Shown in pieces: positions 48,601 to 55,318 of a DNA stretch of 64,000 bases. The position numbers and the translations under genes were made by a program. The notes under the pieces were generated by a model. It saw only the letters and a list, made by a program, of their open reading frames with translations, was not told the origin of the DNA and ran no database searches. Where the stretch lies: assembly GCA_025989215.1 (NCBI GenBank), contig JAPDNP010000001.1:1054001-1118000 (forward strand), in the 5' to 3' direction. The stretch is from Neisseriaceae bacterium JH1-16 (GTDB lineage: Bacteria > Pseudomonadota > Gammaproteobacteria > Burkholderiales > Chromobacteriaceae). The stretch's first letter is position 1. The number at the start of each line of letters is the position of its first letter.

Positions 48601-48981
48601 GTTAACTCGAATGTCGAAAAGACGACTCTTGCCGATGATCCTGTCATCGAAAACCTCTTCATGGCGGCCGATTTTGTCTTCCAACAGGCTGGCAAATGGG
48701 GCGAATCCATACACTCCGAACTGAACGGTGTAACGCCACACCTTGCCCGGAGGCAGGTGCTTGCGGCAATGCCTAGGATCGCTCCAGGGCAAAGTGCCAA
48801 TATGGTCTACGTTGTATGCGGGACGCTGCTTGTCGTTGGGGTTGTCTTTGTCGATCTTCTGCGGCGTTAATGCCTCGATTGCTTTCCAGAAAGGAAAAAC
48901 CTGCTGCGCCTGAATATTTTGACTCACCGAAGCTCCGCTTTCGTTGTCCGCCACATCACCTAGGATCGCAAAGTGATGCAA
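45628..48981 (-). CDS. Superfamily 1 (COG1112/DNA2-NAM7 type) helicase
   Basis: A 1117-residue SF1B-like helicase. Walker A GPPGTGKTTLL at about 369-379. Walker B LLIDEAGQALPQ at about 828-839, motif III VVVGDPKQLEPVSG, motif V TVHTTQGKEADVVVLVLGG and motif VI NVAVSRAKQRLYVVGD. A long coiled coil (about 555-760) is inserted between motifs I and II. The ~360-residue N-terminal part matches nothing I know and is not a kinase. The start may be the ATG at 48981 or a nearby GTG. Likely forms a two-gene defence module with the PLD gene. Confidence 0.85.
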   Translation of the reverse strand: MHHFAILGDVADNESGASVSQNIQAQQVFPFWKAIEALTPQKIDKDNPNDKQRPAYNVDHIGTLPWSDPRHCRKHLPPGKVWRYTVQFGVYGFAPFASLLEDKIGRHEEVFDDRIIGKSRLFDIRVNELGIPLYESFALSLPVWAAGQILRHDEGVLSLEQSIPADLAGLSAPSDFIPNIDSGFSDFDDLARHLMQWVSDEAARLQREKTAADLAWLDQLAQLVCEKTHFPLSALDPRHACVVKCFQVNAPQADKKTESDSQKKAPEVTDDLINSFFIKELRQLGAAWQRKDIGQGFVEYMTATATSGQQRTDIRSEQGLKTAFRCLLPKQAPAGCWPLQYPLAFSQQLAVNEIWRRCVTQPGIFAVNGPPGTGKTTLLRDVVASVVTQRAQLLAAKGQGALTSITTFKLGDTRISYHPLHQSIKGFAIVVASANNGAVENISLELPETKAVPKPVLDRSDYFSELAAELIGKPAWGLLAARLGSKTNREAFMNVFWWRNPKENQDGAPPPPHFTPRRGEGLKYHLELIKKRKRAPAMSWTDAIQRFHTAQQAEASIRAELVHASGLSEQMTTLKQRLAKTEVTWRAIAAQLVQARGDREQWAGEVAKSEDLCGELRQRFDSVAHTLKQHQPNKPGLLAWIATFGRSHRQWWDRHHLLTQELDAARHELSAPLRNVQQMKSKLTELQRHVLELERSLQPVDGELAKLNKQLSAVRSQLDQAQASLGDFWPTPSASDDIREKSAPWARDDWRKAREAVFLAALDIHRAFIENHPDEILANINLVSDWLQGKNLPEEAAATALDSLCLVVPVISTTFASIPRMFKRLGREAIGWLLIDEAGQALPQQAAGAIWRAARTVVVGDPKQLEPVSGIPPTVEGALARHYGVASHWWPSEASTQVLADQTMSLGTHLPHPDKGKVWVGCPLRVHRRCDDPMFTISNQIAYDGLMVHGKTKASMPLPRSTWIDVVGKTSEGNWIPEEGEAVEALLIELRDRYGVQPANVFLISPFRDCANRLRQLAGELGFDTEKTGTVHTTQGKEADVVVLVLGGNPQKPGAKGWAARRPNLLNVAVSRAKQRLYVVGDQRSWQEQRYFSVLSEGLPDGKTFWSDLDLAIEVRN

Positions 48982-49051
48982 AAAAGATATTTAGTGTATC
49001 TTCATGATCGATGTCGGCATAGAAGAGGCTTGTGACGGTGATGGTAGGCGC

Positions 49052-49470
49052 CTAGGGATGGCTGGCGATCCGCTGCTTGGTAAGAAGTAGTTGTGGCAGT
49101 GTGAGGCTAGCTAACGCCGCGCCGACTGCGAAGGTCGCCATTGATCCGTGGTGCTGCCACAACCAGCCGGCAATCACGATGGCCAACAGTATTGCTACCC
49201 CGCTCACCAGATTACTGAAGCCGAGCAGGTCAAAGCGGCTTAGAGCCGCTAACAAAACCCTCCCGGCGTTGTTGCGCTGCCTTGCCATACTACTTGTACT
49301 GTCTGCGGCAGCGCGCCTAGCCGGGACCGCGTTGCTAGGTTTTGTTAGCGGTTCTTAGTCGATCCGACAGCCCGCCCACTGGGGGGCGGACAGGGTATAG
49401 AGCAGAGCCATGACCACCAGTACCAGCGAGCGGTATCCAGGCGATAGACAGTCCCAGTTCCTAGATACGT
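49052..49470 (-). pseudogene. MFS transporter C-terminus split by a MITE
   Basis: Upstream of the MITE the minus strand reads RSLVLVVMALLYTLSAPQ. Downstream it continues LSRFDLLGFSNLVSGVAILL, with AGWLWQHHGSMATF and LTLPQLLLTK, the last helices of an MFS transporter. The 112-bp element at 49243-49354 interrupts it. The N-terminal ten helices are missing. Confidence 0.6.
49243..49354. mobile_element. 112-bp MITE with TTA duplications
   Basis: Terminal inverted repeats GAGCCGCTAACAAAACC and GGTTTTGTTAGCGGTTC (one mismatch), flanked by TTA at 49240-49242 and 49355-49357. No coding capacity. The TNA duplication and GAGCC end are like IS5-family elements, so an IS5-type transposase probably moved it. 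Confidence 0.8.
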
Positions 49471-49592
49471 ATTTGTTGGTGGTGTTTTTGACTGCATGGA
49501 GAGTTTATCTGATTATTTTCTTCCAGAAAAGAAAGTCGGATAGACCCATTCAGCTCTCCTTTTCAATTGATGACCATGCGGCCAAGTCGAGT

Positions 49593-50210
49593 CTAGCCAA
49601 ACCAAGAAGTTATGTTATTTGCGAGCAACTCTTTATTAAGCAAAGAGAAGCTGTAGCTTTTTAAACTATTGCTTTTGGATAGATCGGCAAGCATGTCCTG
49701 AATAGTTCGGCCGCCTTGGTCCATGGAGACGATCGTATTGACCGCTTTTATCTGGCTAAGAAATGGTGGGCTGCTTTTGTAGCGCTCCAGTTTTTCTTTG
49801 ATACTGCAAAGTGCCTCACCTGGAATGGTTGACCAAGAGACCACAAGGATATTGATTGCGTTGTGCAACTGCTCTGCAACAGGGTCCCACCCTGTATTTA
49901 CTGTCGCCGTTTTTTTTGGACTTACTGTTGCTGAGCCCCCGTTTCCACTAGCATGAAGTGGATTGAAGAGGGGGAGTTCGTCTTGCTTGATAATTGATAA
50001 AAAATGCTTTGCTGCATGAGTACCGCAAAAGAAAGTTCCCGCTTCAGGACCGCTGTTTGATTTGTACGAAAAACAGTAATACGAGTCGGTTAATTTGTCA
50101 CAGGCGCAGCTTTTTTTCTCTTGGCCAGCCAAGAGCTTCACGTGAGCAATCGGTTTTATGTCGTATTGACTGCAGATACGAACCCTAGTTTCTTCACCTC
50201 TACAATACAT
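49593..50210 (-). CDS. Cys-rich protein of unknown function
   Basis: A 205-residue protein in AT-rich DNA. The N-terminal ~70 residues contain at least seven Cys or His residues in pairs (CSQYD, SCACDKL, YYCFSY, FFCGTHAAKHF), suggesting a zinc-binding module. The C-terminal ~120 residues are helical (AVNTIVSMDQGGRTIQDMLA). Base composition differs from the neighbours, a sign of transfer. Not recognised. Its place between the helicase-PLD pair and the E1-JAB pair suggests a defence or mobile-element role. Confidence 0.6.
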   Translation of the reverse strand: MYCRGEETRVRICSQYDIKPIAHVKLLAGQEKKSCACDKLTDSYYCFSYKSNSGPEAGTFFCGTHAAKHFLSIIKQDELPLFNPLHASGNGGSATVSPKKTATVNTGWDPVAEQLHNAINILVVSWSTIPGEALCSIKEKLERYKSSPPFLSQIKAVNTIVSMDQGGRTIQDMLADLSKSNSLKSYSFSLLNKELLANNITSWFG

Positions 50211-50407
50211 GTGCTTGCTCCCGTAAAAAGTAATTCCAAATTCCTGTTGAGTGAAGCGAAATAGCTTCGCTATCCGCTACGCTTTTGATCTCATGGAAAC
50301 ACTAGTTGCCATTTTATTAAAGAGAATGAATGACTGACTATTTTTTCCGCGTCGCCCTAAGTTGAATCAAATTAAAAACGATTTGCTATTCAAGTCCGTA
50401 GGATCAT

Positions 50408-50977
50408 TTACATGGGAGCTGCAACCGTAGAAGTTGCAGAGCTCTCAATCAGTTCTGTCCAAGAAAATGACACCTGATGGTCGGCGACCCAGACTACCAT
50501 ATCGGGAATAGAACCACGGTTACCAAGAATTACCATCAGATAACGTTCTCGATCGTCCTGATAGGCGGCCAAGTATTGTTCCGTTGTTCGACGGTCCTGG
50601 CTGGATGGAATAGGATGGGATTCCGGGTGGGTATGCCACAGGCCAACGGCGTGCCGGCCTAATAAGTATTGCCTTTGTCTGTCACGTAGTAGGGCTTCGG
50701 TGTCTGGGTTATAAGCATGTCGCCTACGAAAGTCTCCTTCGTTGGGGCCTGTGGCAACAGTGATGATGAGGCCTTGCGCGTCAGGGTCGATGGCATAAAC
50801 CTCTCCGCCGGCTTCCGTTTGCCTGGGCAATCGTTGAACATGGCTGTACATATGTTCAAGCGCTTGCGAGGTGAACAAGACATAACGCTTGAAGTCCGGG
50901 TAGAAGAATGTTCGGTTGTTCAAGGGAATGGCCGTTCCATGATCAGTCCATCGTGAGGTGCAGCCGGAGTCGCCCAT
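50408..50977 (-). CDS. JAB/MPN metalloprotease (Cap3/Mov34-like)
   Basis: About 189 residues with the JAMM zinc motif HTHPESHPIPSSQD (H-x-H-P then S-x2-D) and an upstream Glu in GGEVYAID. Such proteins cleave isopeptide or ubiquitin-like conjugates. The start is uncertain: ATG 50977 overlaps the E1 gene by 58 bp, and a TTG at 50927 would give a near-contiguous start. Downstream partner of the E1-like gene, as in type II CBASS and related conjugation operons. Confidence 0.8.
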   Translation of the reverse strand: MGDSGCTSRWTDHGTAIPLNNRTFFYPDFKRYVLFTSQALEHMYSHVQRLPRQTEAGGEVYAIDPDAQGLIITVATGPNEGDFRRRHAYNPDTEALLRDRQRQYLLGRHAVGLWHTHPESHPIPSSQDRRTTEQYLAAYQDDRERYLMVILGNRGSIPDMVVWVADHQVSFSWTELIESSATSTVAAPM

Positions 50978-52119
50978 GCCCTTAATGCCAAACCTGCCCT
51001 GTGGTTGTCCAAATAGCGCTGTCCGCGTACCCAACTAATGATTTTCGCCGCAGGGTCGTGCCTATCAATCAGCTTTAAAGCGCTCTCCGTCACCAAGGCA
51101 ACAGCATGGGTGGCAGCGGCAGCGGTATAACTCTGGAAACGACTACTACAACCGGGTTCCTGTCGGATTACATCCTGTGGCCAATCGATAGCCTCGAGCT
51201 GGCCCATCCTGTCGTCAGTGCCTTGTAACCAGGGAGTTGTCGCTGGAAGGCAGCAAACATGAGCTGCAGCTACGAACGGCTCCATCCAACCGATCAAGAG
51301 TGGGCAGGGGTGTCGCTGGCGGGCCTGATCAATAAGCCAGCGCACGTCTGGCTCACCGGTTAGGTCCAGAACCAGATCGATTCCCTTGAGGGTGTTTTGG
51401 TTGAGCCATCTATCCACTTTCATCACCTTGGGCGTCACGACGCTCGATGGATGTCCAAGGTTGACACGTCGGGCGACTGCTTCAGCCTTGCGCTGGCCGA
51501 CGGCCTCCGCACCCAGAAGGTGCCGGCCTATGTTGGCAGGAGCGAGATCATCATCGTCAATAAGGGTGATGTAACCGACGCCGGCTTTGGCCAAGTGCTC
51601 GACCACTGGGCTACCCAAAGCCCCCGCGCCGAAAACGAGTGCATGTTGAGTTTGACGGTGCGCGACTTCCGGGTGTTGGCCCCGTCCTACGAGCCATGAG
51701 GGATCAAGCCGGTTAACGGGAAGGGGGAGTGGCGTTGAAATTGGTGGGTAAGTCTTTTTTTTCAGGCCATTGTCTATGACCGTGGCAGGGCCACCTGGAA
51801 GCAGGTAGGCAAACGCGGAGGTGGCATGCCTTAGCAACACAATCCGATGAACTCTGCCACCTCGTTGGCGCAGGGGGCGAGTAAATCGCTTTCTCTGTTC
51901 TGGCCGAAGTCGGCCATTTAGTAGTCGCTCCAAGTCGGCGGCGGTCTGCGGCCAAGATGAAGGCGTAAGTGGATTGGGAAGTGGAATATCGGCTACCGGC
52001 CGTGACTGTCGGTTGATGCTGTGCATGCGGGACTCTCGAACTGGTTCCCCGACCACCCGGAAGCCAGAGCATTGGACTTTGGTTAACTTGCGTGCTGCGC
52101 AGCTGAAGCGGCTCATCAT
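50920..52119 (-). CDS. E1-like (ThiF) adenylyltransferase, E2 domain missing
   Basis: The frame is open from 52191; ATGs at 52119 and 52026 are the candidate starts. The adenylation domain has the glycine-rich nucleotide loop FGAGALGSPVVEHLAKAG and LIDDDDLAPANIGRHLLGAE. A conserved lead-in (PNPLTPSSWPQTAADLERLL, then LPVNRLDPSWLVGRGQ) is typical of bacterial E2-E1 fusions. Those fusions carry about 170 further N-terminal residues (E2). They are absent here, and no ribosome site is obvious. The gene ends inside the JAB gene. Probably a 5'-truncated Cap2-like protein. Confidence 0.75.
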   Translation of the reverse strand: MMSRFSCAARKLTKVQCSGFRVVGEPVRESRMHSINRQSRPVADIPLPNPLTPSSWPQTAADLERLLNGRLRPEQRKRFTRPLRQRGGRVHRIVLLRHATSAFAYLLPGGPATVIDNGLKKKTYPPISTPLPLPVNRLDPSWLVGRGQHPEVAHRQTQHALVFGAGALGSPVVEHLAKAGVGYITLIDDDDLAPANIGRHLLGAEAVGQRKAEAVARRVNLGHPSSVVTPKVMKVDRWLNQNTLKGIDLVLDLTGEPDVRWLIDQARQRHPCPLLIGWMEPFVAAAHVCCLPATTPWLQGTDDRMGQLEAIDWPQDVIRQEPGCSSRFQSYTAAAATHAVALVTESALKLIDRHDPAAKIISWVRGQRYLDNHRAGLALRAWATPAAPHDGLIMERPFP

Positions 52120-52315
52120 TTTGAAATACAATAGCGATCCGAAAACTTCTGTGACGAAGTCTTTAGGGGCGGCAGAGACGCAAAACAACAAGCAATCTGT
52201 CGATCTGAGGAACTTGCATCATTGTGTCCATTTTTCTTGTCTCGACCGGTAAAGTTCTGTCTCCTTACTCAAGGAGCACGGAAGAGGCCCTTAACCGCCG
52301 AAACACGCGCTGAAT

Positions 52316-52343
52316 ATTTGACATAATATACATTACACGAACA
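52316..52343. other. dif: dif-like XerCD recombination site (left provirus boundary)
   Basis: Three parts read in order: XerD-type half ATTTGACATAA, central TATACA, XerC-type half TTACACGAACA. In reverse complement this fits the dif consensus with about four mismatches. It overlaps the left copy of the 22-bp direct repeat. Confidence 0.75.
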
Positions 52344-52379
52344 AATATGTAGATCGGGGCATTTTTGTTATTTCATTCG

Positions 52380-52412
52380 AAAATGGCCGTATTTTTCAAA
52401 TTTCGCCATTTT
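52380..52412. promoter_or_regulatory. Inverted repeat upstream of provirus gene at 52432
   Basis: AAAATGGC at 52380-52387 and GCCATTTT at 52405-52412 form a palindrome 20 bp before the ATG, a likely operator. Confidence 0.45.
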
Positions 52413-52431
52413 TGTAACATTTTGTACAGAC

Positions 52432-52809
52432 ATGTCTAATTCCACTCAAAACCGTTGCTCCCGTGCCACAAAACTTACCCGCGCCGCACGCAACGCCAGT
52501 TACCGCACCAACGCCTCCGAGTTTTATCGACTGCGTTTCGGGCTGAGCGACCAGCAATTGGCCGACCTGGCCGGCGTCGACCGCACCACGGCCAACCGGT
52601 GGCGCCGCGGCGACAGCGAAGTACCGTTTGCAGTGATGGAGTTGCTACGGCTGCGTCGTGGCACACTGCCACGGGCCTGTGGTGCGTTCGCCGGGTTCCG
52701 GGTGGTTGAAGATCGGTTGGTGCCGCCGGATGCGCATTGGCAGGACGGCATTGCGGCTCGCGAGGTGAAGGACTGGTGGCTGCTACGGCAGCGGCTGGTG
52801 CGACGCTGA
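52432..52809 (+). CDS. Phage DUF3653-type DNA-binding protein
   Basis: A 125-residue basic protein. A helix-turn-helix is visible at FGLSDQQLADLAGVDRTTAN followed by WRRG, and the rest (FAGFRVVEDRLVPPDAHWQD) matches DUF3653, found in Xer-integrating and filamentous phages. The palindrome upstream and terminator downstream make it a monocistronic unit. Probably a repressor or transcription regulator at the left end of the provirus. Confidence 0.7.
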   Translation: MSNSTQNRCSRATKLTRAARNASYRTNASEFYRLRFGLSDQQLADLAGVDRTTANRWRRGDSEVPFAVMELLRLRRGTLPRACGAFAGFRVVEDRLVPPDAHWQDGIAAREVKDWWLLRQRLVRR

Positions 52810-52815
52810 CGAGAA

Positions 52816-52843
52816 AAAGCCCCGCGGTTGCGGGGCTTTCTTG
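52816..52843 (+). terminator. Rho-independent terminator
   Basis: AAAGCCCCGC at 52816-52825 pairs with GCGGGGCTTT at 52830-52839, loop GGTT, then TCTT. Follows the gene at 52432. The symmetric A/T flanks may also end the minus-strand transcript. Confidence 0.8.
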
Positions 52844-52891
52844 CGCTTGAGTCGCCAGATCACAGAGGCCGTCTGTCCCTGGCAAGCTTGA

Positions 52892-53074
52892 TCAGTGCAG
52901 CGCTACCAGGAGATCCGGTAGCCGCCAGATAAACAGCCCACTAACGACACCGAATACGAGTCGGTTCGCAATGGCGATTGTGTTGCTTTTATCTACAATA
53001 GCGCTCACTTTGGTTCCCCAAAATTGACAATTAAGCCGGTCAGGCCTACGCTTCTCAGCGTGAATGTTGCTCAT
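52892..53074 (-). CDS. Provirus small membrane protein
   Basis: A 60-residue protein with a basic N-terminus and one C-terminal membrane helix (LVFGVVSGLFIWRLPDLLVA). The ATG at 53074 follows GGAGG. Last gene of the minus-strand block. Confidence 0.55.
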   Translation of the reverse strand: MSNIHAEKRRPDRLNCQFWGTKVSAIVDKSNTIAIANRLVFGVVSGLFIWRLPDLLVALH

Positions 53075-53108
53075 ATAGACCTCCAAAGTCGTGAGCGATT
53101 TTCATAAG

Positions 53109-53133
53109 CCCCGCGCAGCCACGCGGGGTTTTT
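53109..53133 (+). terminator. Hairpin with T-run inside provirus
   Basis: CCCCGCG at 53109-53115 and CGCGGGG at 53122-53128, followed by TTTTT on the plus strand. It may limit antisense transcription; the minus-strand side lacks a T-run. Confidence 0.5.
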
Positions 53134-53188
53134 GCTTTTGCGCTTGACCCGGACGATGGGGCCGCCAGTGTCCGGGATTGTTGTCGCG

Positions 53189-53305
53189 CTACCAGCCGTA
53201 ACCGTAAGGGTTGCGTAGCTGCCGCTGCTGGTTGAGTACCCGGTTCAATACCAAGCCCGCCACCACGGCCGCCGCTACTTGCAGCACAAAGCTTTTCGTC
53301 GTCAT
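53189..53305 (-). CDS. Provirus 38-residue membrane peptide
   Basis: MTTKSFVLQVAAAVVAGLVL then a basic, Tyr/Gly-ended tail. One membrane helix. Its ATG overlaps the stop of the gene before it (ATGA). Too short for most gene finders. Candidate virion membrane or lysis component. Confidence 0.5.
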   Translation of the reverse strand: MTTKSFVLQVAAAVVAGLVLNRVLNQQRQLRNPYGYGW

Positions 53306-53415
53306 GCCGCTTCCATCCGGGTTTCGATCCGCGCCAGTCGGCTCTCAATCTTCACCACATAGACCAACACCGGCAGATAGCTGGCGAAAATCACCGCAAT
53401 GTCAGCGGCACTCAC
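53302..53415 (-). CDS. Provirus 37-residue membrane peptide (GTG start)
   Basis: GTG start overlapping the previous stop (GTGA). An N-terminal hydrophobic helix (AADIAVIFASYLPVLVYVV) and an amphipathic charged end (ESRLARIETRMEAA). The layout resembles haemolysin-XhlA or holin-type peptides in reverse. Confidence 0.5.
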   Translation of the reverse strand: MSAADIAVIFASYLPVLVYVVKIESRLARIETRMEAA

Positions 53416-53582
53416 AGCGCAGCACCACGTTCCGGCAGCAGCACCGCCACCACACCGGCCAGTAACGCCGGCAGCGCAATGCTGGCTGGCGTGCCGCTGG
53501 CCAGCGCCGCCACGTTGCCAATGATGGTGCCGATGCCCGCCGCGCTCGACGGTTCAGCCAGTCGTTTCAAGATTCGTTGCAT
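53412..53582 (-). CDS. Provirus 56-residue membrane protein, holin candidate
   Basis: Two hydrophobic helices (AAGIGTIIGNVAALASG and IALPALLAGVVAVLLP) with charged ends. The ATG at 53582 follows AGGGAG. Chained by 4-bp overlaps to the next two tiny genes, and close to the transglycosylase gene, so it is a reasonable holin candidate. Confidence 0.5.
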   Translation of the reverse strand: MQRILKRLAEPSSAAGIGTIIGNVAALASGTPASIALPALLAGVVAVLLPERGAAL

Positions 53583-53596
53583 TGTCACTCCCTGGG

Positions 53597-54076
53597 TTAA
53601 TGCGTGAGGCCACCATAGCCCCCGCCGTATTTCTGTACATCCTTGGCAATCTGGCTATTCGCCGCCGCCTTGGCGTCCTTGGCCGCCTTGGTGCGGTCGT
53701 AGCCGTACCAGACATTGCCTTCCAGCGTATGGCCGGCCAGCTTGTTGCGCAGCGCGTTATCGGGTGAGGTAAACCACCCTACTACCGTGTCTCGCGCGCC
53801 GTTCACCGCGTTGATCGCCTGCCCGGCGTGATCCCACAGCCACACGCCCGGCTGCACACCCGGAATCGGCAGCGTGCCCGGTGGCATGGTGCTGACAACG
53901 TTATGCGCAGTGTGCGGCACGTCTTTGACCGCATTGCTCACCGCCTCGCTAACGTGGTCGATCACCTCGCCGCCGACGTTGACCGCCTTGCGGGCAATCC
54001 ACCATGCGGCCAAGCCCCCTGCGGCGATTAGCCACACCGTTGGCGGCACCGCACGCAACACCCCTGCCGCGCTCAT
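53597..54076 (-). CDS. Provirus membrane protein, 159 aa
   Basis: One N-terminal membrane helix (TVWLIAAGGLAAWWIARK) and a long polar region with GGYGGLTH at the end. Its ATG overlaps the previous stop. Likely a virion inner-membrane protein by position. No known family. Confidence 0.6.
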   Translation of the reverse strand: MSAAGVLRAVPPTVWLIAAGGLAAWWIARKAVNVGGEVIDHVSEAVSNAVKDVPHTAHNVVSTMPPGTLPIPGVQPGVWLWDHAGQAINAVNGARDTVVGWFTSPDNALRNKLAGHTLEGNVWYGYDRTKAAKDAKAAANSQIAKDVQKYGGGYGGLTH

Positions 54077-54480
54077 CGGCCGTTCCCCGTGTTCCAGTAC
54101 GGTTCACCGTCGATCATCGTGTACACCGCACCTTGCGGACCGCCCGCATTGGCGAAGTGGCCCGAAGCGCCGCTACCGCTTTCACCGTCCGCATTCGTGA
54201 AGAAACCCGCCTTCAAATCTTCCTGCATGGCGTTTCCCACGTCATCCCACGATGCCCCGGCTTGCTCGGCAAATCGTTGAATCTGGCGTTTCTGCCGAGC
54301 ATCGGCGTCGTTGCCGCCCATCTCCGTTCCGAAGAACTGCCGCACAGGCTGGAACAGATCACCCAGCTTTCCCGGATCGAACATCGGTTCGGTGCCGTGC
54401 CGGACATAGGTCTGCGCCACCAGTACGCCAACGAAGCACAGGCCGCCGATTACGATGAGGTTTTCGAGTTTGCTTGCCAT
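54073..54480 (-). CDS. Provirus membrane protein, 135 aa
   Basis: One N-terminal membrane helix (LIVIGGLCFVGVLVAQTYV) then a hydrophilic domain rich in Gly/Ser/Ala. Start ATG 54480 after AAAGGGG. Type as expected for corticovirus membrane proteins; unassigned. Confidence 0.6.
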   Translation of the reverse strand: MASKLENLIVIGGLCFVGVLVAQTYVRHGTEPMFDPGKLGDLFQPVRQFFGTEMGGNDADARQKRQIQRFAEQAGASWDDVGNAMQEDLKAGFFTNADGESGSGASGHFANAGGPQGAVYTMIDGEPYWNTGNGR

Positions 54481-54508
54481 ACGGCCCCTTTCATGCAAAA
54501 CGCTTAGC

Positions 54509-55057
54509 TTACAGCACGTTTCGGCCAGTCGCCTTGGCTTGATCGTTGGTCAGGCCGTCGACCAGGATCAGCCCGTATTGGCGCGTCTCTTCTGGCAAGG
54601 TCTTGATCTTGCCCTTCAGATACTTGTCGACGGTGCCTTCGCCCAAGTTGTAGGCCCAAACGGCGGTCTTCCAATCCTTGAAGCGCTTGTACAGGTAGGC
54701 CAGATAGCGCATCGCGCCGTCGGTCGCCTGTGCCGGGTCGTTGGCGTTGAAGTTCTTGAGGCCGAAGCGCTGTTTCATGTCGCTGATGGTGATCGGCATG
54801 AACTGGAACATGCCGGTGGCACCCGCCCCCGATTTTTTCTTGCCGGTAATCACGTTCGGGTCGAAGTGCCCCGATTCCTGGTCGGCCTGGCGCAGCGCGA
54901 TGCCGACCGGCACACCGTACTTCTGAGCCGTCTCCGCAATCATCGCGTTGTAGCCCTTGTCGGTCGGAATCCGTTCGGCAGTGCCGAGCACCGGGTTTCC
55001 GGTAGCAGCACCATCCTTTTGCGCGCTACCCGGATTCACTACGAATGCGTTACCCAT
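54509..55057 (-). CDS. Phage lytic transglycosylase
   Basis: A 182-residue SLT-fold enzyme cleaving peptidoglycan. Catalytic Glu in RQADQESGHFDPNV; ATGMFQFMPITI and AYNLGEGTVDKYL are family segments. No signal peptide, so it is likely a virion component that opens the wall at entry, as PM2 P7 does, or reaches the wall via a holin. Its ATG shares one base with the stop of the gene before it. Confidence 0.85.
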   Translation of the reverse strand: MGNAFVVNPGSAQKDGAATGNPVLGTAERIPTDKGYNAMIAETAQKYGVPVGIALRQADQESGHFDPNVITGKKKSGAGATGMFQFMPITISDMKQRFGLKNFNANDPAQATDGAMRYLAYLYKRFKDWKTAVWAYNLGEGTVDKYLKGKIKTLPEETRQYGLILVDGLTNDQAKATGRNVL

Positions 55058-55308
55058 CAGTTACCCCCTTGTTCGTTATTGAGTGCTTCGACGCGCCATT
55101 GTCCGCCCTGCTCTTTGGCAATCCCGGTCGGCCAGTAGGCCGGCGCGTAGAGCGCCTGTTGTGTGACCGGATCGAACGCCGGCACCGGATCGAGCGTGGC
55201 GTAAGCCGGCACGAAGACGACGCCCGGTTCGAGCGGGCTTTCATCAGCCTGACTCTGGCCGAGGTAGGCGCCGTCGCCCGGCGCGTAGTGGTAAACGGTC
55301 TTGCTCAT
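55057..55308 (-). CDS. Tail-fibre-assembly-like protein
   Basis: An 83-residue protein (VYHYAPGDGAYLGQSQADES, later AYWPTGIAKEQGGQWRVE) of the short type found after fibre genes of tailed phages. Directly follows the collar-domain gene. Confidence 0.55.
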   Translation of the reverse strand: MSKTVYHYAPGDGAYLGQSQADESPLEPGVVFVPAYATLDPVPAFDPVTQQALYAPAYWPTGIAKEQGGQWRVEALNNEQGGN

Positions 55309-55318
55309 CCCTGCCCCC

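Noticed and set aside
50408-52119. Complete type II CBASS operon
   Set aside because: No CD-NTase, effector or E2 domain is found between the E1 gene and the provirus, or downstream.
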